From NORP309 sp045107085 (GTDB lineage Bacteria > Pseudomonadota > Gammaproteobacteria > Xanthomonadales > Marinicellaceae): 64,000 nucleotides of DNA. Every line of letters starts with the position of its first letter. The first letter of the stretch is position 1. This document shows, one piece after another, positions 8,823 to 18,032 of the stretch. The notes under the pieces were generated by a model that was not told the DNA's origin, made no database searches, and was given only the letters and a program-made list of their open reading frames with translations. Location: positions 1-64,000 of the forward strand of contig JBGCFT010000094.1 in NCBI GenBank assembly GCA_045107085.1, read 5' to 3'. A program made the translations under genes and the position numbers.

Positions 8823-10202
8823 TTATTTTATGACTTCAAAAACGGGGACGTAGTCGCTGCCTGGAAGTTTCATTCTTTTTTGTTCAACAAAAGATTGGAG
8901 TAATATATCTAATCTGGCCATCAAATCTTTGTTACCTGCTATTTTATATACGCCTTTTTCAGTTATTTGTTTGCGACCAAACTCTTTCACATTTCCTGCG
9001 ACTATTCCAGAAAAAGCTTTTCTTAAATCTGAGGCAAGTTCATTAATGGGTTGGTCTGGATCTAAATTTAAATTCAACATGTTTTCATGTGTTGGTTCAA
9101 ATGGAAATTGAAAACTTTCTTCAATTTTCAGATTCCAATCAAAATAATAGCTTATTTGTTTTTTTGTTCGATATGCTTTTACTTTCTTTAATCCTTTAAT
9201 CATTCGAATGGCTACTTTTTCAGGATCATCAATGATGATTTCATATAACTTAGCCACTTCATCACCCAAAGCAAACCTAATAAATGCATCTATTTGTTTA
9301 AAATACTCCTCTGACTCTTTAGGCCCGGTCATGATGAATGGATAAGGATTTTCACGATTTTGTGGATGAGATAAAATACCGATTAAATAGAGAATTTCTT
9401 CTGCAGTACCAACTCCACCAGGAAATACAATTATGCCATGACCCAGTCGAACGAATGCCTCTAACCGTTTTTCAATATCAGGCATGATAACCAATTTATT
9501 AACAATAGGGTTTGGAGCTTCTGCGGCAATAATGCCTGGTTCTGTTAAACCAATATAACGGCCATCGATGACACGTTGTTTAGAATGACCAACAGATGCG
9601 CCTTTCATTGGACCTTTCATGGCTCCCGTTCCACAACCTGTACAAATGTCAGTCTCTCTTAAACCAAGTTGATATCCAACATTCTTTGTGTACTGATATT
9701 CAACTTTATTGATTGAATGGCCACCCCAGCATACTACTAAATTTGGCTCTTTGCCAAATCGGTGAACTTCACCTCTTCGTAATATTTCAAAAACCATGTT
9801 TGTAATACCTGAAGTCGTTGTCTCATCATATATACCATCATCATGTTTACTACTTTGGAAAATAATGTCCCTTAATACTGAAAAAATAGAATCTCGTATA
9901 CCAGATATCATTTTTCCATCTACAAATGCTTGTGCGGGAGCATTGACAAATTCTAAATGTATGCCCCTTTCTCTTGGTAATAGTTTGACATCAAAGTCTG
10001 GATATCTAGATAAGACAGCCATCGCATCATCTTCTTTTGCATCACAGTTTAGAACGGCTAAACAGCATTTTCTAAATAGTTTATGAACTGAGCCCGTGCC
10101 CATTTCCATCATTCTATTGACTTCATCTTGTGATAAAAGAGTCATACCGCCTCTGGCAGCAATTATGCATTTATCAATGGTTAATTGTTCATTACAATTC
10201 AT
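8823..10202 (-). CDS. ppnN: nucleotide 5'-monophosphate nucleosidase PpnN
   Basis: A 459-residue YgdH/PpnN protein that cleaves the N-glycosidic bond of purine or pyrimidine nucleoside monophosphates. E. coli PpnN is stimulated by (p)ppGpp. The central LOG-type Rossmann domain carries VVCWGGHSI and the signature FPGGVGTAEEIL; N- and C-terminal flanking domains match the long PpnN form rather than the short cytokinin-type LOG proteins. The start is ATG at 10202, with AGGAG nine bases upstream. It lies upstream of ppk2 on the same strand with a 190-base gap, so both are adjacent nucleotide-pool genes but probably separately promoted. Confidence 0.93.
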   Translation of the reverse strand: MNCNEQLTIDKCIIAARGGMTLLSQDEVNRMMEMGTGSVHKLFRKCCLAVLNCDAKEDDAMAVLSRYPDFDVKLLPRERGIHLEFVNAPAQAFVDGKMISGIRDSIFSVLRDIIFQSSKHDDGIYDETTTSGITNMVFEILRRGEVHRFGKEPNLVVCWGGHSINKVEYQYTKNVGYQLGLRETDICTGCGTGAMKGPMKGASVGHSKQRVIDGRYIGLTEPGIIAAEAPNPIVNKLVIMPDIEKRLEAFVRLGHGIIVFPGGVGTAEEILYLIGILSHPQNRENPYPFIMTGPKESEEYFKQIDAFIRFALGDEVAKLYEIIIDDPEKVAIRMIKGLKKVKAYRTKKQISYYFDWNLKIEESFQFPFEPTHENMLNLNLDPDQPINELASDLRKAFSGIVAGNVKEFGRKQITEKGVYKIAGNKDLMARLDILLQSFVEQKRMKLPGSDYVPVFEVIK

Positions 10203-10564
10203 GTAATCTCCTCTTGAATTTTATACTTTCCCCATGAAAGTATTTTATTGTGTTTTTTGTTATTGAAAAAATAATCACATCATTTTTCCAAATGTATTTA
10301 AGCTGATTTTATCAGCATTTTTATCCATAACGAATTATCTTGAAAGATAGGGTTTATTGTGAACAACAAGATTTAATTGTCTAATAATTTAATTGAATTT
10401 GAAATCAAAAGACTTATCTTGTCTATAATTAGCTGCTGTGTCATGTCAATGAAATATATAAACCCATACTTCTTATTTTTATTATCATGAATAGGCTTTA
10501 TTTTTAAAGCGACCTACCATATTATATTAATCCTCTACAATTGAAAACCCTTTACAGACTATTT
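10203..10564. other. 362-base divergent intergenic region
   Basis: Region between ppnN (leftward) and the DUF3301/ABC pair (rightward). It is AT-rich with no ORF that looks real. The only promoter-like element I can offer for the rightward genes is TTGAAA (10399-10404), a 19-base spacer and TATAAT (10424-10429), which would give a leader of about 130 bases. Spacing is longer than ideal, so confidence is low. No RNA gene or strong hairpin was seen. Confidence 0.35.
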
Positions 10565-10888
10565 ATGACTGAAATTCCATTATTATTGTTAACAGGATTG
10601 ATAATACTATTCATTGCCACTAATGCAAAAGCCAGAGACATTGCCAGAGCTTATGGTAAAAATGAAACTTACCGACGATCTTTTGTTTTTTTAGATGACT
10701 CTATTGCTTTAAAATCGATTCAGATTAAAAGAATAAAAGGAAGGTTAGGATTTTATCGCTCCTATGCATTTGAATACAATCAAGGAGATTATCAAAGATA
10801 TAAAGGTAAAATTGAACTTTTTGCTTATCAAGTTATTAATATTCAATACTTTCACCCTGATCATATAGAGCAACAACTGAATGAATAA
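10565..10888 (+). CDS. DUF3301 family membrane-anchored protein
   Basis: A 107-residue protein of unknown function from the ATG at 10565; the in-frame TTG at 10541 adds eight residues and lacks a ribosome site. One N-terminal membrane segment (IPLLLLTGLIILFIATNA) is followed by the DUF3301 pattern: an ARxxARAYGKNE region, then FLDDSIALKSIQIKRIKGRLGFYRSYAF split over the LDDSIAL and RSYAFEY blocks, and a short beta-rich tail. Most of the protein should lie in the cytoplasm. Its end overlaps the ABC transporter start by eight bases, implying translational coupling. Confidence 0.75.
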   Translation: MTEIPLLLLTGLIILFIATNAKARDIARAYGKNETYRRSFVFLDDSIALKSIQIKRIKGRLGFYRSYAFEYNQGDYQRYKGKIELFAYQVINIQYFHPDHIEQQLNE

Positions 10889-12647
10889 AAAGCCAATTTT
10901 TAGATTAATGTCCTATGCAAAAGGACACAGATTAACGGTAATATTGGCATCACTTTGTTCTGTTATTAATAAATTATTTGATATTGCTCCTGAAATATTA
11001 ATAGGCATCGCTATTGATGTTGTCGTCAGTCAACAAGATTCTTTTTTAGCCAGCTTTGGCTTTGTAGATCCTCAATCTCAATTAATCGCATTAGCAGTTC
11101 TGACATTTATTATCTGGTTAGGAGAATCTGTATTTCAATTTTTATATGCCTTATTGTGGAGAAATTTAGCACAAACCTTGCAACATCAAATGAGAACAGA
11201 CACTTATAATCATATGCAACATATGGATATGGATTTTTTTGAAAGTCAATCCAGTGGAAACCTAACCTCAATATTAAACGATGATGTGAATCAACTTGAA
11301 AGGTTTCTTAATGTTGGAGCCAATGACATTATTCAAGTAGTCGTTTCGGTTCTGGGTGTAGGAGCAGTATTCTTTTATATCTCTGTCAAAATAGCTGTCT
11401 TCGCTTTTTTACCGATTCCATTAATCATATTTGGTGCCTTTTACTTTCAAAGAAAAGCTGAGCCTCGCTATGCTGAAGTGAGAAAACAAGCAGGTGTATT
11501 GGCCTCAGCAATTACCAATAAAATCATGGGAATAGCAACCATAAAGAGCTTTACTCAAGAGAAAAAAGAACTCCATGACCTTCAGGGGTTGAGTAAAGGT
11601 TATCAAGAGGCCAATAGAGAAGCAATCAAAATAAGTGCAGCTTTTACACCCATTATAAGAATGGCCATTTTAACTGGTTTCTTGGCAACGTTCATTATAG
11701 GTGGATTTGATGCCTTAGAAGGCACTATTACTGTGGGTGCATATGGCATGTTAGTGTTTTTAACTCAACGTTTATTGTGGCCATTTACATCTTTGGCAGT
11801 GACAATGGATTTGTATGAAAGAGCCATGGCTTCGGTGAGAAGAATTCTAGATTTATTAGAAACGCCAATCTCTATTCGTGATAATGAGACGAGTGTACAA
11901 ACTGACATGACTCAAGAAATTCAATTTAACAATGTCGATTTTTGCTACCAATCAGAGTCACAACTCGTTTTAAAAAATATAAACATGACATTAGAAAAGT
12001 CACAAATCACCGCATTTGTGGGGCAAACTGGTTCTGGTAAAAGTACATTAATGAAATTATTGTTAAGATTTTACACACCCTTTAATGGCACAATAATGAT
12101 TGGGGGAATAAATATTAACGAGATTAAAATCAATGAGTTACGTAAATCAATTGGTTTAGTTTCACAAGATATATTTTTATTTGATGGCACCATTAAGGAT
12201 AACATAGCCTATGGGAAAAATAATTCGACTGATGATGAAATAATACACGCTGCAAAAGGTGCAGAAGCTTTAGATTTTATTAACGATTTACCACAAGGTT
12301 TTCAAACTTTAGTTGGAGAAAGAGGCATGAAGCTTTCGGGTGGTCAAAGACAAAGAATATCTCTGGCAAGAGCTATATTAAAAGATCCTCCGATTTTAAT
12401 TCTGGATGAAGCGACATCAGCAGTAGATAATGAGACTGAGTCTGCTATTCAAAAATCCATGATACAGATAGCAAAAGAACGCACATTATTGGTTATAGCT
12501 CACCGCTTATCTACCATTGTTAATGCAGATATTATCCATGTACTAGAACAAGGTTCTATAGTAGAATCAGGAACGCATATTCAATTATTAAAAAATAATG
12601 GAATATATTCTAAATTATGGAATATCCAAACTGGTGTGATTGATTAA
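10881..12647 (+). CDS. ABC exporter, fused permease-ATPase
   Basis: A 588-residue half-transporter of the MsbA/lipid-and-drug exporter type. The six-helix membrane domain covers about residues 1-320. The ATPase carries Walker A GQTGSGKST, Q-loop VSQDIFLFDG, signature LSGGQRQRISLARA, Walker B ILILDEATSA and H-loop IAHRLSTI, all intact, so it should work as a homodimer. The true lipid A flippase MsbA is encoded at 60-62 kb beside lpxK, so this copy probably moves another lipid, peptide or drug. Substrate is unknown. It is coupled to the DUF3301 gene, a possible accessory. Confidence 0.9.
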   Translation: MNKKPIFRLMSYAKGHRLTVILASLCSVINKLFDIAPEILIGIAIDVVVSQQDSFLASFGFVDPQSQLIALAVLTFIIWLGESVFQFLYALLWRNLAQTLQHQMRTDTYNHMQHMDMDFFESQSSGNLTSILNDDVNQLERFLNVGANDIIQVVVSVLGVGAVFFYISVKIAVFAFLPIPLIIFGAFYFQRKAEPRYAEVRKQAGVLASAITNKIMGIATIKSFTQEKKELHDLQGLSKGYQEANREAIKISAAFTPIIRMAILTGFLATFIIGGFDALEGTITVGAYGMLVFLTQRLLWPFTSLAVTMDLYERAMASVRRILDLLETPISIRDNETSVQTDMTQEIQFNNVDFCYQSESQLVLKNINMTLEKSQITAFVGQTGSGKSTLMKLLLRFYTPFNGTIMIGGININEIKINELRKSIGLVSQDIFLFDGTIKDNIAYGKNNSTDDEIIHAAKGAEALDFINDLPQGFQTLVGERGMKLSGGQRQRISLARAILKDPPILILDEATSAVDNETESAIQKSMIQIAKERTLLVIAHRLSTIVNADIIHVLEQGSIVESGTHIQLLKNNGIYSKLWNIQTGVID

Positions 12648-12855
12648 TTAATAATTTAATGATTTTCATTGTTTAACTTTTATATTAAGGTATTCCAATA
12701 ATGGTTCTATGACTAAAATCAAAAATAATTGACCTAATCAAGTTATACTTGTTATGTAACTAAAGTGATATTTATTCATCAAAAAATAGTTTGATTTTTA
12801 AGACTAATCAGAAGTTTATAAAAATATTTCATAATAATTAATCAAGGCACAGAAT

Positions 12856-14277
12856 ATGGGGTTTATACCTTTAATTTTAATTATAGTTGATATACTTATC
12901 ATCTTGGTATTAATTCCGACTATCATTCTTCAGCGCAGAGAATCAGGTGCTACATTTGCATGGATATTGACGATTATACTATTGCCCTATATTGGCTTAT
13001 TATTGTTTTGGATATTTGGTACTAAAAAACTGCATATAAAGAGAAGAAAGCGCCATCAAGTCGAATCAAAAATATCATCTAGCATATTGGACTTCAAAAA
13101 TAAAAAAATAAAAAATTTATCATTAAAAGAGATCCCTCACTCCCTTATAAACTTAGCTACTAAATTAGATGAAGCAGGCCCACTTCGAGGCAATAAGGTA
13201 AAACTGTATAGGAGTGGTGTCAATACATTTAATGACATTGAAGAAGCCATATTATCTTCAATAAATCACATTCATTTCGTCTATTATATTTGGGAAAAAG
13301 ATAAGACAGGACAAAGAATAATCAATGCATTAATACAAGCTTGTGAACGTGGCGTAGAAGTGAGGGTTTTAGTCGACGGACTAGGATCTTATTCAACTAA
13401 TAATAAGTTTTTTGAGAAACTTATCAACTCAGGTGGTATTGTTGAACGCTTTTTTCCAATTAATATACTAGGAAGACATTTTAATTTAAATTATAGAAAT
13501 CATAGAAAAATCATAATTATTGATGGCCATACGGGTTTTACTGGGGGCATGAATATTGGTGATGATTATGCAGGCATAGGGCAACCTTGGTTAGATTTAC
13601 ATGCTAGAATTCGCGGATCTGCCGTTGCTTCATTACAAGAAGTATTTTGCCAAGATTGGTTTCATGTAACTGGCCAAGACTTAACCCACCCTAAATACTT
13701 TACTCAAGTTGAAAATATTGGCAATACATGGGTGCAAGTCTTGTCAAGTGGCCCAGCTGATGAACGTTGGAAAAATATTCATACCTTATTATTTGCCTCG
13801 ATCAATTCTGCAGAAAAAAATATTTGGATTGAAACGCCCTATTTTATTCCTGATTCTGCCATTATCATGGCATTACAAACAGCAGCTTTGAAAGGTGTAG
13901 ATGTCAGGTTATTGTTGCCATCTAAATCAGATCACCGACTTGTTTTACATGCGGGCAGGTCTTTTCTAATGGAATTAATGTATGCAGGGGTTCGTGTTTT
14001 TGAAGTACAAAATGCAATGCCTCATGCAAAGATGGTAACCATCGACAGTCATTTTTCTTCCTTAGGATCGGCCAATATGGATCAACGAAGTTTTAGATTA
14101 AACTTTGAAACTAATGTATTTTTCTACGGCAAGAATGTAGCCAAAAAACTAGAAACAGACTTTACAAAAGCCTGTAAAAAAGAGGCAATTGAAATATTTT
14201 TAAAAGACAGAAAAAGTATTGGACTGTATCAAAAGCTCGCCGAAGGCATAGGTAGAGTTTTCGCACCACTACTTTAA
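12856..14277 (+). CDS. cls: cardiolipin synthase (ClsA type)
   Basis: A 473-residue inner-membrane phospholipase-D superfamily enzyme that condenses two phosphatidylglycerols to cardiolipin. Two N-terminal TM helices (about 5-27 and 35-55, with FAWILTIILLPYIGLLLFWI) are followed by two HKD motifs: HRKIIIID within NYRNHRKI, and HAKMVTID near the end. GGMNIGDDY and GSANMD follow the motifs as expected. Length and layout match ClsA. A TTGACC at 12729 might be a -35, but the promoter is not convincing. It ends just before a strong bidirectional terminator. Confidence 0.93.
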   Translation: MGFIPLILIIVDILIILVLIPTIILQRRESGATFAWILTIILLPYIGLLLFWIFGTKKLHIKRRKRHQVESKISSSILDFKNKKIKNLSLKEIPHSLINLATKLDEAGPLRGNKVKLYRSGVNTFNDIEEAILSSINHIHFVYYIWEKDKTGQRIINALIQACERGVEVRVLVDGLGSYSTNNKFFEKLINSGGIVERFFPINILGRHFNLNYRNHRKIIIIDGHTGFTGGMNIGDDYAGIGQPWLDLHARIRGSAVASLQEVFCQDWFHVTGQDLTHPKYFTQVENIGNTWVQVLSSGPADERWKNIHTLLFASINSAEKNIWIETPYFIPDSAIIMALQTAALKGVDVRLLLPSKSDHRLVLHAGRSFLMELMYAGVRVFEVQNAMPHAKMVTIDSHFSSLGSANMDQRSFRLNFETNVFFYGKNVAKKLETDFTKACKKEAIEIFLKDRKSIGLYQKLAEGIGRVFAPLL

Positions 14278-14293
14278 GATATTAAAAGTAAAA

Positions 14294-14324
14294 AAAAGCT
14301 GAATAAATTAATTATTCAGCTTTT
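14294..14324. terminator. bidirectional terminator between cls and the secreted-protein gene
   Basis: Perfect 13-bp inverted repeat AAAAGCTGAATAA / TTATTCAGCTTTT with a five-base loop at 14307-14311. It has an A-run on its left and T-run on its right, so it can act as an intrinsic terminator for both convergent genes. Confidence 0.85.
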
Positions 14325-14347
14325 ATTAAACATTAAAAATTTAAGTT

Positions 14348-15010
14348 TTAATCAATTGAAAAGTTCATCAATTCAACTGGAACCATGCCTTCAATTACTA
14401 CATCATCAACAAAAAAGTTAGACCCTGCTCCATTAGTTGCAAATATTTCAGATGAAAAAGTAACCGTGTGTGCACCACCATCAGCAAAAGCTGATATGTC
14501 AACCATTTGCTCTGTATAAGCATCTACAGTACAGATAGCATCGTCTCCTAAAATTCTAAATACTTCTGTTCCATCAATGTCAACTGCCATAAAATCATCG
14601 GCACTGTCGCATACAAACATTTGTAATTGAAAACTTAACGTAGCTGATCCATTAGGAATGGTAACACTTTGGCTAACGCTTCCAATTTCGCTTCCAGCTA
14701 TTCCACCAAACCAAGTCCAAAATGTACCCGAAGCTGGGCCATTAGTTGCGCCACCTGTTCCACAAGCACCTGCATCACAAATTGGCGTGCCGAAATTAGA
14801 TGAAGCTTCATCCCAATCTGCGTTTGGTGTTCCACCTTCAAAACCTGGATCTGCAACAGGATTAGATCCTCCGTTATATCCTGGAGAACTGAATAATGGA
14901 CTTGGTGGGATTGGTGTATTAGCACTAGAAGGATTTCTTTCGAATTCAGCAAAAGCTATCGAAGAGAGACTCATACCTATAAGCGCCGAAATTGTTAATA
15001 TTTTTTTCAT
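14348..15010 (-). CDS. secreted protein with PVEL-type C-terminus
   Basis: A 220-residue protein of unknown role from the ATG at 15010, chosen because GAGGAAT lies just upstream and a signal peptide follows (MKKILTISALIGMSLSSIAF). The mature part is acidic, Gly/Ser-rich and beta-sandwich-like, with four Cys: ICDAGACG, FVCDSADD and AICTVDAY. It resembles the carbohydrate-binding-like secreted domains that often precede C-terminal sorting tags. It ends in VPVELMNFSID, with no hydrophobic helix or basic tail. It is flanked by a strong terminator and its own promoter, so it is a single-gene unit, probably well expressed. Confidence 0.75.
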   Translation of the reverse strand: MKKILTISALIGMSLSSIAFAEFERNPSSANTPIPPSPLFSSPGYNGGSNPVADPGFEGGTPNADWDEASSNFGTPICDAGACGTGGATNGPASGTFWTWFGGIAGSEIGSVSQSVTIPNGSATLSFQLQMFVCDSADDFMAVDIDGTEVFRILGDDAICTVDAYTEQMVDISAFADGGAHTVTFSSEIFATNGAGSNFFVDDVVIEGMVPVELMNFSID

Positions 15011-15047
15011 TTTATAATTCCTCATTAATTCAAACATCAAATAAACA

Positions 15048-15070
15048 AAATTGAGCAATAAACTCAATTT
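15048..15070 (-). promoter_or_regulatory. 5' leader stem-loop of the secreted-protein gene
   Basis: Perfect 8-bp inverted repeat AAATTGAG / CTCAATTT with a seven-base loop. It sits 38 bases before the start codon and at or next to the predicted transcript 5' end. A 5'-terminal hairpin of this type can stabilise mRNA (as for ompA); a U-rich stretch after it also allows an attenuator reading. Confidence 0.5.
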
Positions 15071-15073
15071 ATA

Positions 15074-15103
15074 ATTTTATCATGATATGTGCTTATCATA
15101 CAA
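15074..15103 (-). promoter_or_regulatory. predicted promoter of the secreted-protein gene
   Basis: On the minus strand TTGTAT (15103-15098) and TAAAAT (15079-15074) are 18 bases apart. Transcription would start near 15067, at the edge of the leader hairpin. An overlapping GATAAA gives 16-base spacing. Confidence 0.45.
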
Positions 15104-15232
15104 CTTATCAGTGTTCATTATTATATTTACACCTTTGTTTTTATGAAATAAATGAATTGATTTATTCAATGCCACCACATTCAATTTATTAAAATCAACT
15201 CAAAAGAGGTGCAAAATTTGATAGGTGTAATA

Positions 15233-15523
15233 TTAAAAATCAAATATATCACCTAATAAATCTCCCATGCGACTTTTCCTAGAGGTTTTTTTATTTTTTT
15301 TCGTGTATACCTCTTGATGTTGAGTATGATTTATCGATTGCTCACTTGCTTGGCGTTTAGGTTCAGTGTTTCTGTTTGAAGAAAATTCATGTGACCTTTC
15401 AATTATTTTGTCTAATTCACCTCGGTCTAACCAAACACCTCTGCATTCTGAGCAATAATCTATTTCAACGCCTTTTTTATCTGACATTAATAAGTTGACA
15501 GACTTACAAACTGGACATTTCAT
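15233..15523 (-). CDS. TFIIB-type zinc-finger protein
   Basis: A 96-residue protein with an N-terminal zf-TFIIB ribbon: Cys3-x2-Cys6 and Cys24-x2-Cys27 (KCPVC and YCSECRGVWLDRGELDKI). The remainder is a low-complexity polar linker ending in a short conserved-looking GDLLGDIFDF motif. A good AGGAG lies nine bases before the ATG. These small proteins are widespread in Proteobacteria with no settled function; nucleic-acid or protein binding is only inferred. It appears to be a single-gene unit. Confidence 0.85.
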   Translation of the reverse strand: MKCPVCKSVNLLMSDKKGVEIDYCSECRGVWLDRGELDKIIERSHEFSSNRNTEPKRQASEQSINHTQHQEVYTKKNKKTSRKSRMGDLLGDIFDF

Positions 15524-15649
15524 TTTCGAACTCCTTATTTTATTTATTAATCACGTTTAAATTTTCTAACTGTTAATGTACTTTTTAAAAGTGTTAATTA
15601 TATTAAATGCAGTGTAAATATTCTGTGAAATATCGAGATAGTTAAGTTT

Positions 15650-16816
15650 TTAACTTCCGGCTTGGTTTATCAGCCACTTTTTAATGGGCAGTTTATCGAT
15701 TATATTTAAACCAAGATTTCTTATTGGTTTTTTAAAGTATTTATCGTCTTTAAATAAGAAATGCAAAAAAGTCATCATTTCCGATGTTTCTTTCACTTGA
15801 GAAATTCTTCTTCTCTGATATTTTCGTAAGGATTGATTAAGCTTATCATTGTCTTTTAGGGTCGTTTTCTCGAGTATTTTAATTAACACTTTTATATCTT
15901 GGATACCTAGATTAACTCCTTGACCTGCCAAAGGGTGTACACCATGTGCAGAATCCCCACATAAAACCACTCTTGTTTTAAAATACTGCTCTGCATTCAT
16001 TTGCTTTAAGGGAAAGGCCACCCTATTACTCATCAACTTTATAGACCCAAAGTCTTTTGCGATCTTTAATTTAAGCCCAGTTTCAAACTCTTCTTTTGAA
16101 CATTTTAACCAATAATCAACCGATTTATTAGGGAGACTCCAAACGATAGAAAACAGATCATTTGATATCGGTAGTATGCCAATTGGCCCTCCTTCATTAA
16201 AACATTGCAAAGCAGTTTTTGAGGGTGCGTCTTTCATGCTAATATAAGCAACCAATCCCTTTTGACAATAATCCAATTCTTTTGTGGGTATTTCAACCTG
16301 TTGCCTTATTTGTGAGTTTCTTCCTTCTGATGCAATCAGAATTTTACTTTTAAATTGAGAGTTATCATCTAATTTAACTCTTACTTGGTGGCTTAAATTT
16401 TCAATTGAGTCAATTTTGGATTCTTCTAAAAAATCACAAAGTTCATTATTTTTTAATAAAGAATGAGCAGCTTGAATCAAGTTTTTATTTTCAAGCAATA
16501 TTCCCAAATAGGGCTGGCTTGAATAGTCAGCATCAAAATCGATTTGGCCATTGCTTCTATTATCCCATACTTGCATATGCTCATAAGGTTGGATACGTGA
16601 TTGTATTAAATTTGAATACACACCTAACATTTTTAAATATTGAATGTTATTCCAAGAAATTGCTGACACCCGAAGATCTCGTGGAGAATCATTTTTAAGA
16701 GGTTGAATCTTATTAGACTCAATAAGTAAGACAGAAAAGCCCAATTGAGTTGCCGCAACAGCAGCCAATGAACCTATCATTCCTGCACCTGAAATTATTA
16801 TGTCATATCTTTTCAT
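15650..16816 (-). CDS. ubiquinone-biosynthesis FAD monooxygenase (UbiI/UbiF-like)
   Basis: A 388-residue UbiH/COQ6-family flavoprotein that hydroxylates the aromatic ring of a polyprenyl ubiquinone precursor. Residues 6-16 (IISGAGMIGSL) form the FAD dinucleotide fold, and CGDSAHGVHPLAGQGVNLGI is the second FAD motif. It overlaps the preceding UbiH-like gene by four bases (ATGA). Second in such a pair is usually the UbiI/VisC or UbiF paralogue. Which ring position it modifies cannot be told; several gammaproteobacteria use hydroxylases with relaxed selectivity. Confidence 0.85.
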   Translation of the reverse strand: MKRYDIIISGAGMIGSLAAVAATQLGFSVLLIESNKIQPLKNDSPRDLRVSAISWNNIQYLKMLGVYSNLIQSRIQPYEHMQVWDNRSNGQIDFDADYSSQPYLGILLENKNLIQAAHSLLKNNELCDFLEESKIDSIENLSHQVRVKLDDNSQFKSKILIASEGRNSQIRQQVEIPTKELDYCQKGLVAYISMKDAPSKTALQCFNEGGPIGILPISNDLFSIVWSLPNKSVDYWLKCSKEEFETGLKLKIAKDFGSIKLMSNRVAFPLKQMNAEQYFKTRVVLCGDSAHGVHPLAGQGVNLGIQDIKVLIKILEKTTLKDNDKLNQSLRKYQRRRISQVKETSEMMTFLHFLFKDDKYFKKPIRNLGLNIIDKLPIKKWLINQAGS

Positions 16817-18024
16817 TTTAATCGCAGTAACTTAGCAGTACCCTTTCGATAACCTGATACTTTGTTAAATAAATCAAATTTTAATTGTGAAAACTGATCA
16901 AAAATACACAATCCCAAGGATCTAAATTGATTTACAACGGGATTATCAATCTTAAACCATGACATGAGATCGTCTGTATATTTCATGGTTTGTTTTTGGT
17001 CTTCATTGACCAATTTTTGATAGTTTTGTAATATTTGTTTTGAACCTATATCCCTTTTGTTTTTTACCGCACATTCAATAACATCCGCTAAATTAGCTAT
17101 ATCACGTATAGCTAAATTTAAACCTTGAGCAGAAACTGGGCTCATTGTATGGGCTGCATTGCCTAACAATAGTGTCCTAGACTTCACTTGCTGAGGAACT
17201 GTTATTAAATAAAGAGGGTACGCAGTTCTTTTTCCAACTTTTAAAAATTTTCCTAGTCTGTAGCCAAATTGTGTTTGGGCTTGTTTTATAAAATCATCAT
17301 CAGATAATTCCAAAATATTATTTAATTTGCTCTCTTCAACCGTCCAGATAAATCCACAGCGATTATTGATAAAAGGCAACAGTGCAGTTGGGCCTGTTGT
17401 CGTTAATCGTTCATAAGCACAATAATCATGCTTCATTTCTGGAGTTATATTACAAATAATAGCTGATTTTTCATATGATTTAACATGTGTTACAAGCTGT
17501 AATTTTTGTCTAATATGTGATTGAGCGCCATCAGCAGCGATCATCAGTTTAGAAGAAATTTTATTAACACTTTCATCTTCTTGATACTCAATGGTTATAT
17601 TATTTTTTTCTTCTTTAAAATCAACAACATGAGCAGGGCAAATAATATGAATATTTTTAACTGCTCGGATTGACTGTTTGAGGTTTAAACCCAAGACTTT
17701 AGCCTCGACTATATAGGCTAATGCCTCTAAATTATATTTTTTAGCGTCATAATTCACACTGCCAAAGTATCCTTTACTAGAAACATGGACTTTTTTAATG
17801 GGAGTTATATGCTCGACTACTTTTTGCCAGACACCAATGTTTTTCCAAAAACAAATAGAGGCTTTATTAACAACTAATGTCCGATCATCATAGCTAGGGT
17901 GAAAAGTATCATCTCCAGCTATACTTTCCAATAAACAAATTTTTAAATCATATTTTGATAATGCTAATGCAGCGGCCATCCCTACTAAACCACCTCCAAC
18001 TATAGTAATATCAAAGTCTTTCAT
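16813..18024 (-). CDS. ubiH: ubiquinone-biosynthesis FAD monooxygenase (UbiH-like)
   Basis: About 403 residues from the ATG at 18024, which follows the purF stop by eight bases; TTG at 18036 overlapping purF is less likely. The N-terminal FAD motif is ITIVGGGLVGMAAALAL; the distal GNAAHTMSPVSAQGLNLAI motif is intact. As first of the pair it most likely corresponds to UbiH, which hydroxylates C1 of 2-polyprenyl-6-methoxyphenol. It is probably membrane-associated with the Ubi complex. It is translationally coupled to the second monooxygenase. Confidence 0.82.
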   Translation of the reverse strand: MKDFDITIVGGGLVGMAAALALSKYDLKICLLESIAGDDTFHPSYDDRTLVVNKASICFWKNIGVWQKVVEHITPIKKVHVSSKGYFGSVNYDAKKYNLEALAYIVEAKVLGLNLKQSIRAVKNIHIICPAHVVDFKEEKNNITIEYQEDESVNKISSKLMIAADGAQSHIRQKLQLVTHVKSYEKSAIICNITPEMKHDYCAYERLTTTGPTALLPFINNRCGFIWTVEESKLNNILELSDDDFIKQAQTQFGYRLGKFLKVGKRTAYPLYLITVPQQVKSRTLLLGNAAHTMSPVSAQGLNLAIRDIANLADVIECAVKNKRDIGSKQILQNYQKLVNEDQKQTMKYTDDLMSWFKIDNPVVNQFRSLGLCIFDQFSQLKFDLFNKVSGYRKGTAKLLRLK

Positions 18025-18032
18025 TGCACAAT

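Noticed and set aside
12729..12741. TTGACCTAATCAA upstream of cls as an FNR box
   Set aside because: Only five bases between TTGA and TCAA instead of six; fits better as a chance -35-like TTGACC.
14658..15017. 119-residue plus-strand ORF opposite the secreted-protein gene
   Set aside because: Pro/Ala-rich antisense frame of a gene with a clear signal peptide, ribosome site and promoter; a shadow.
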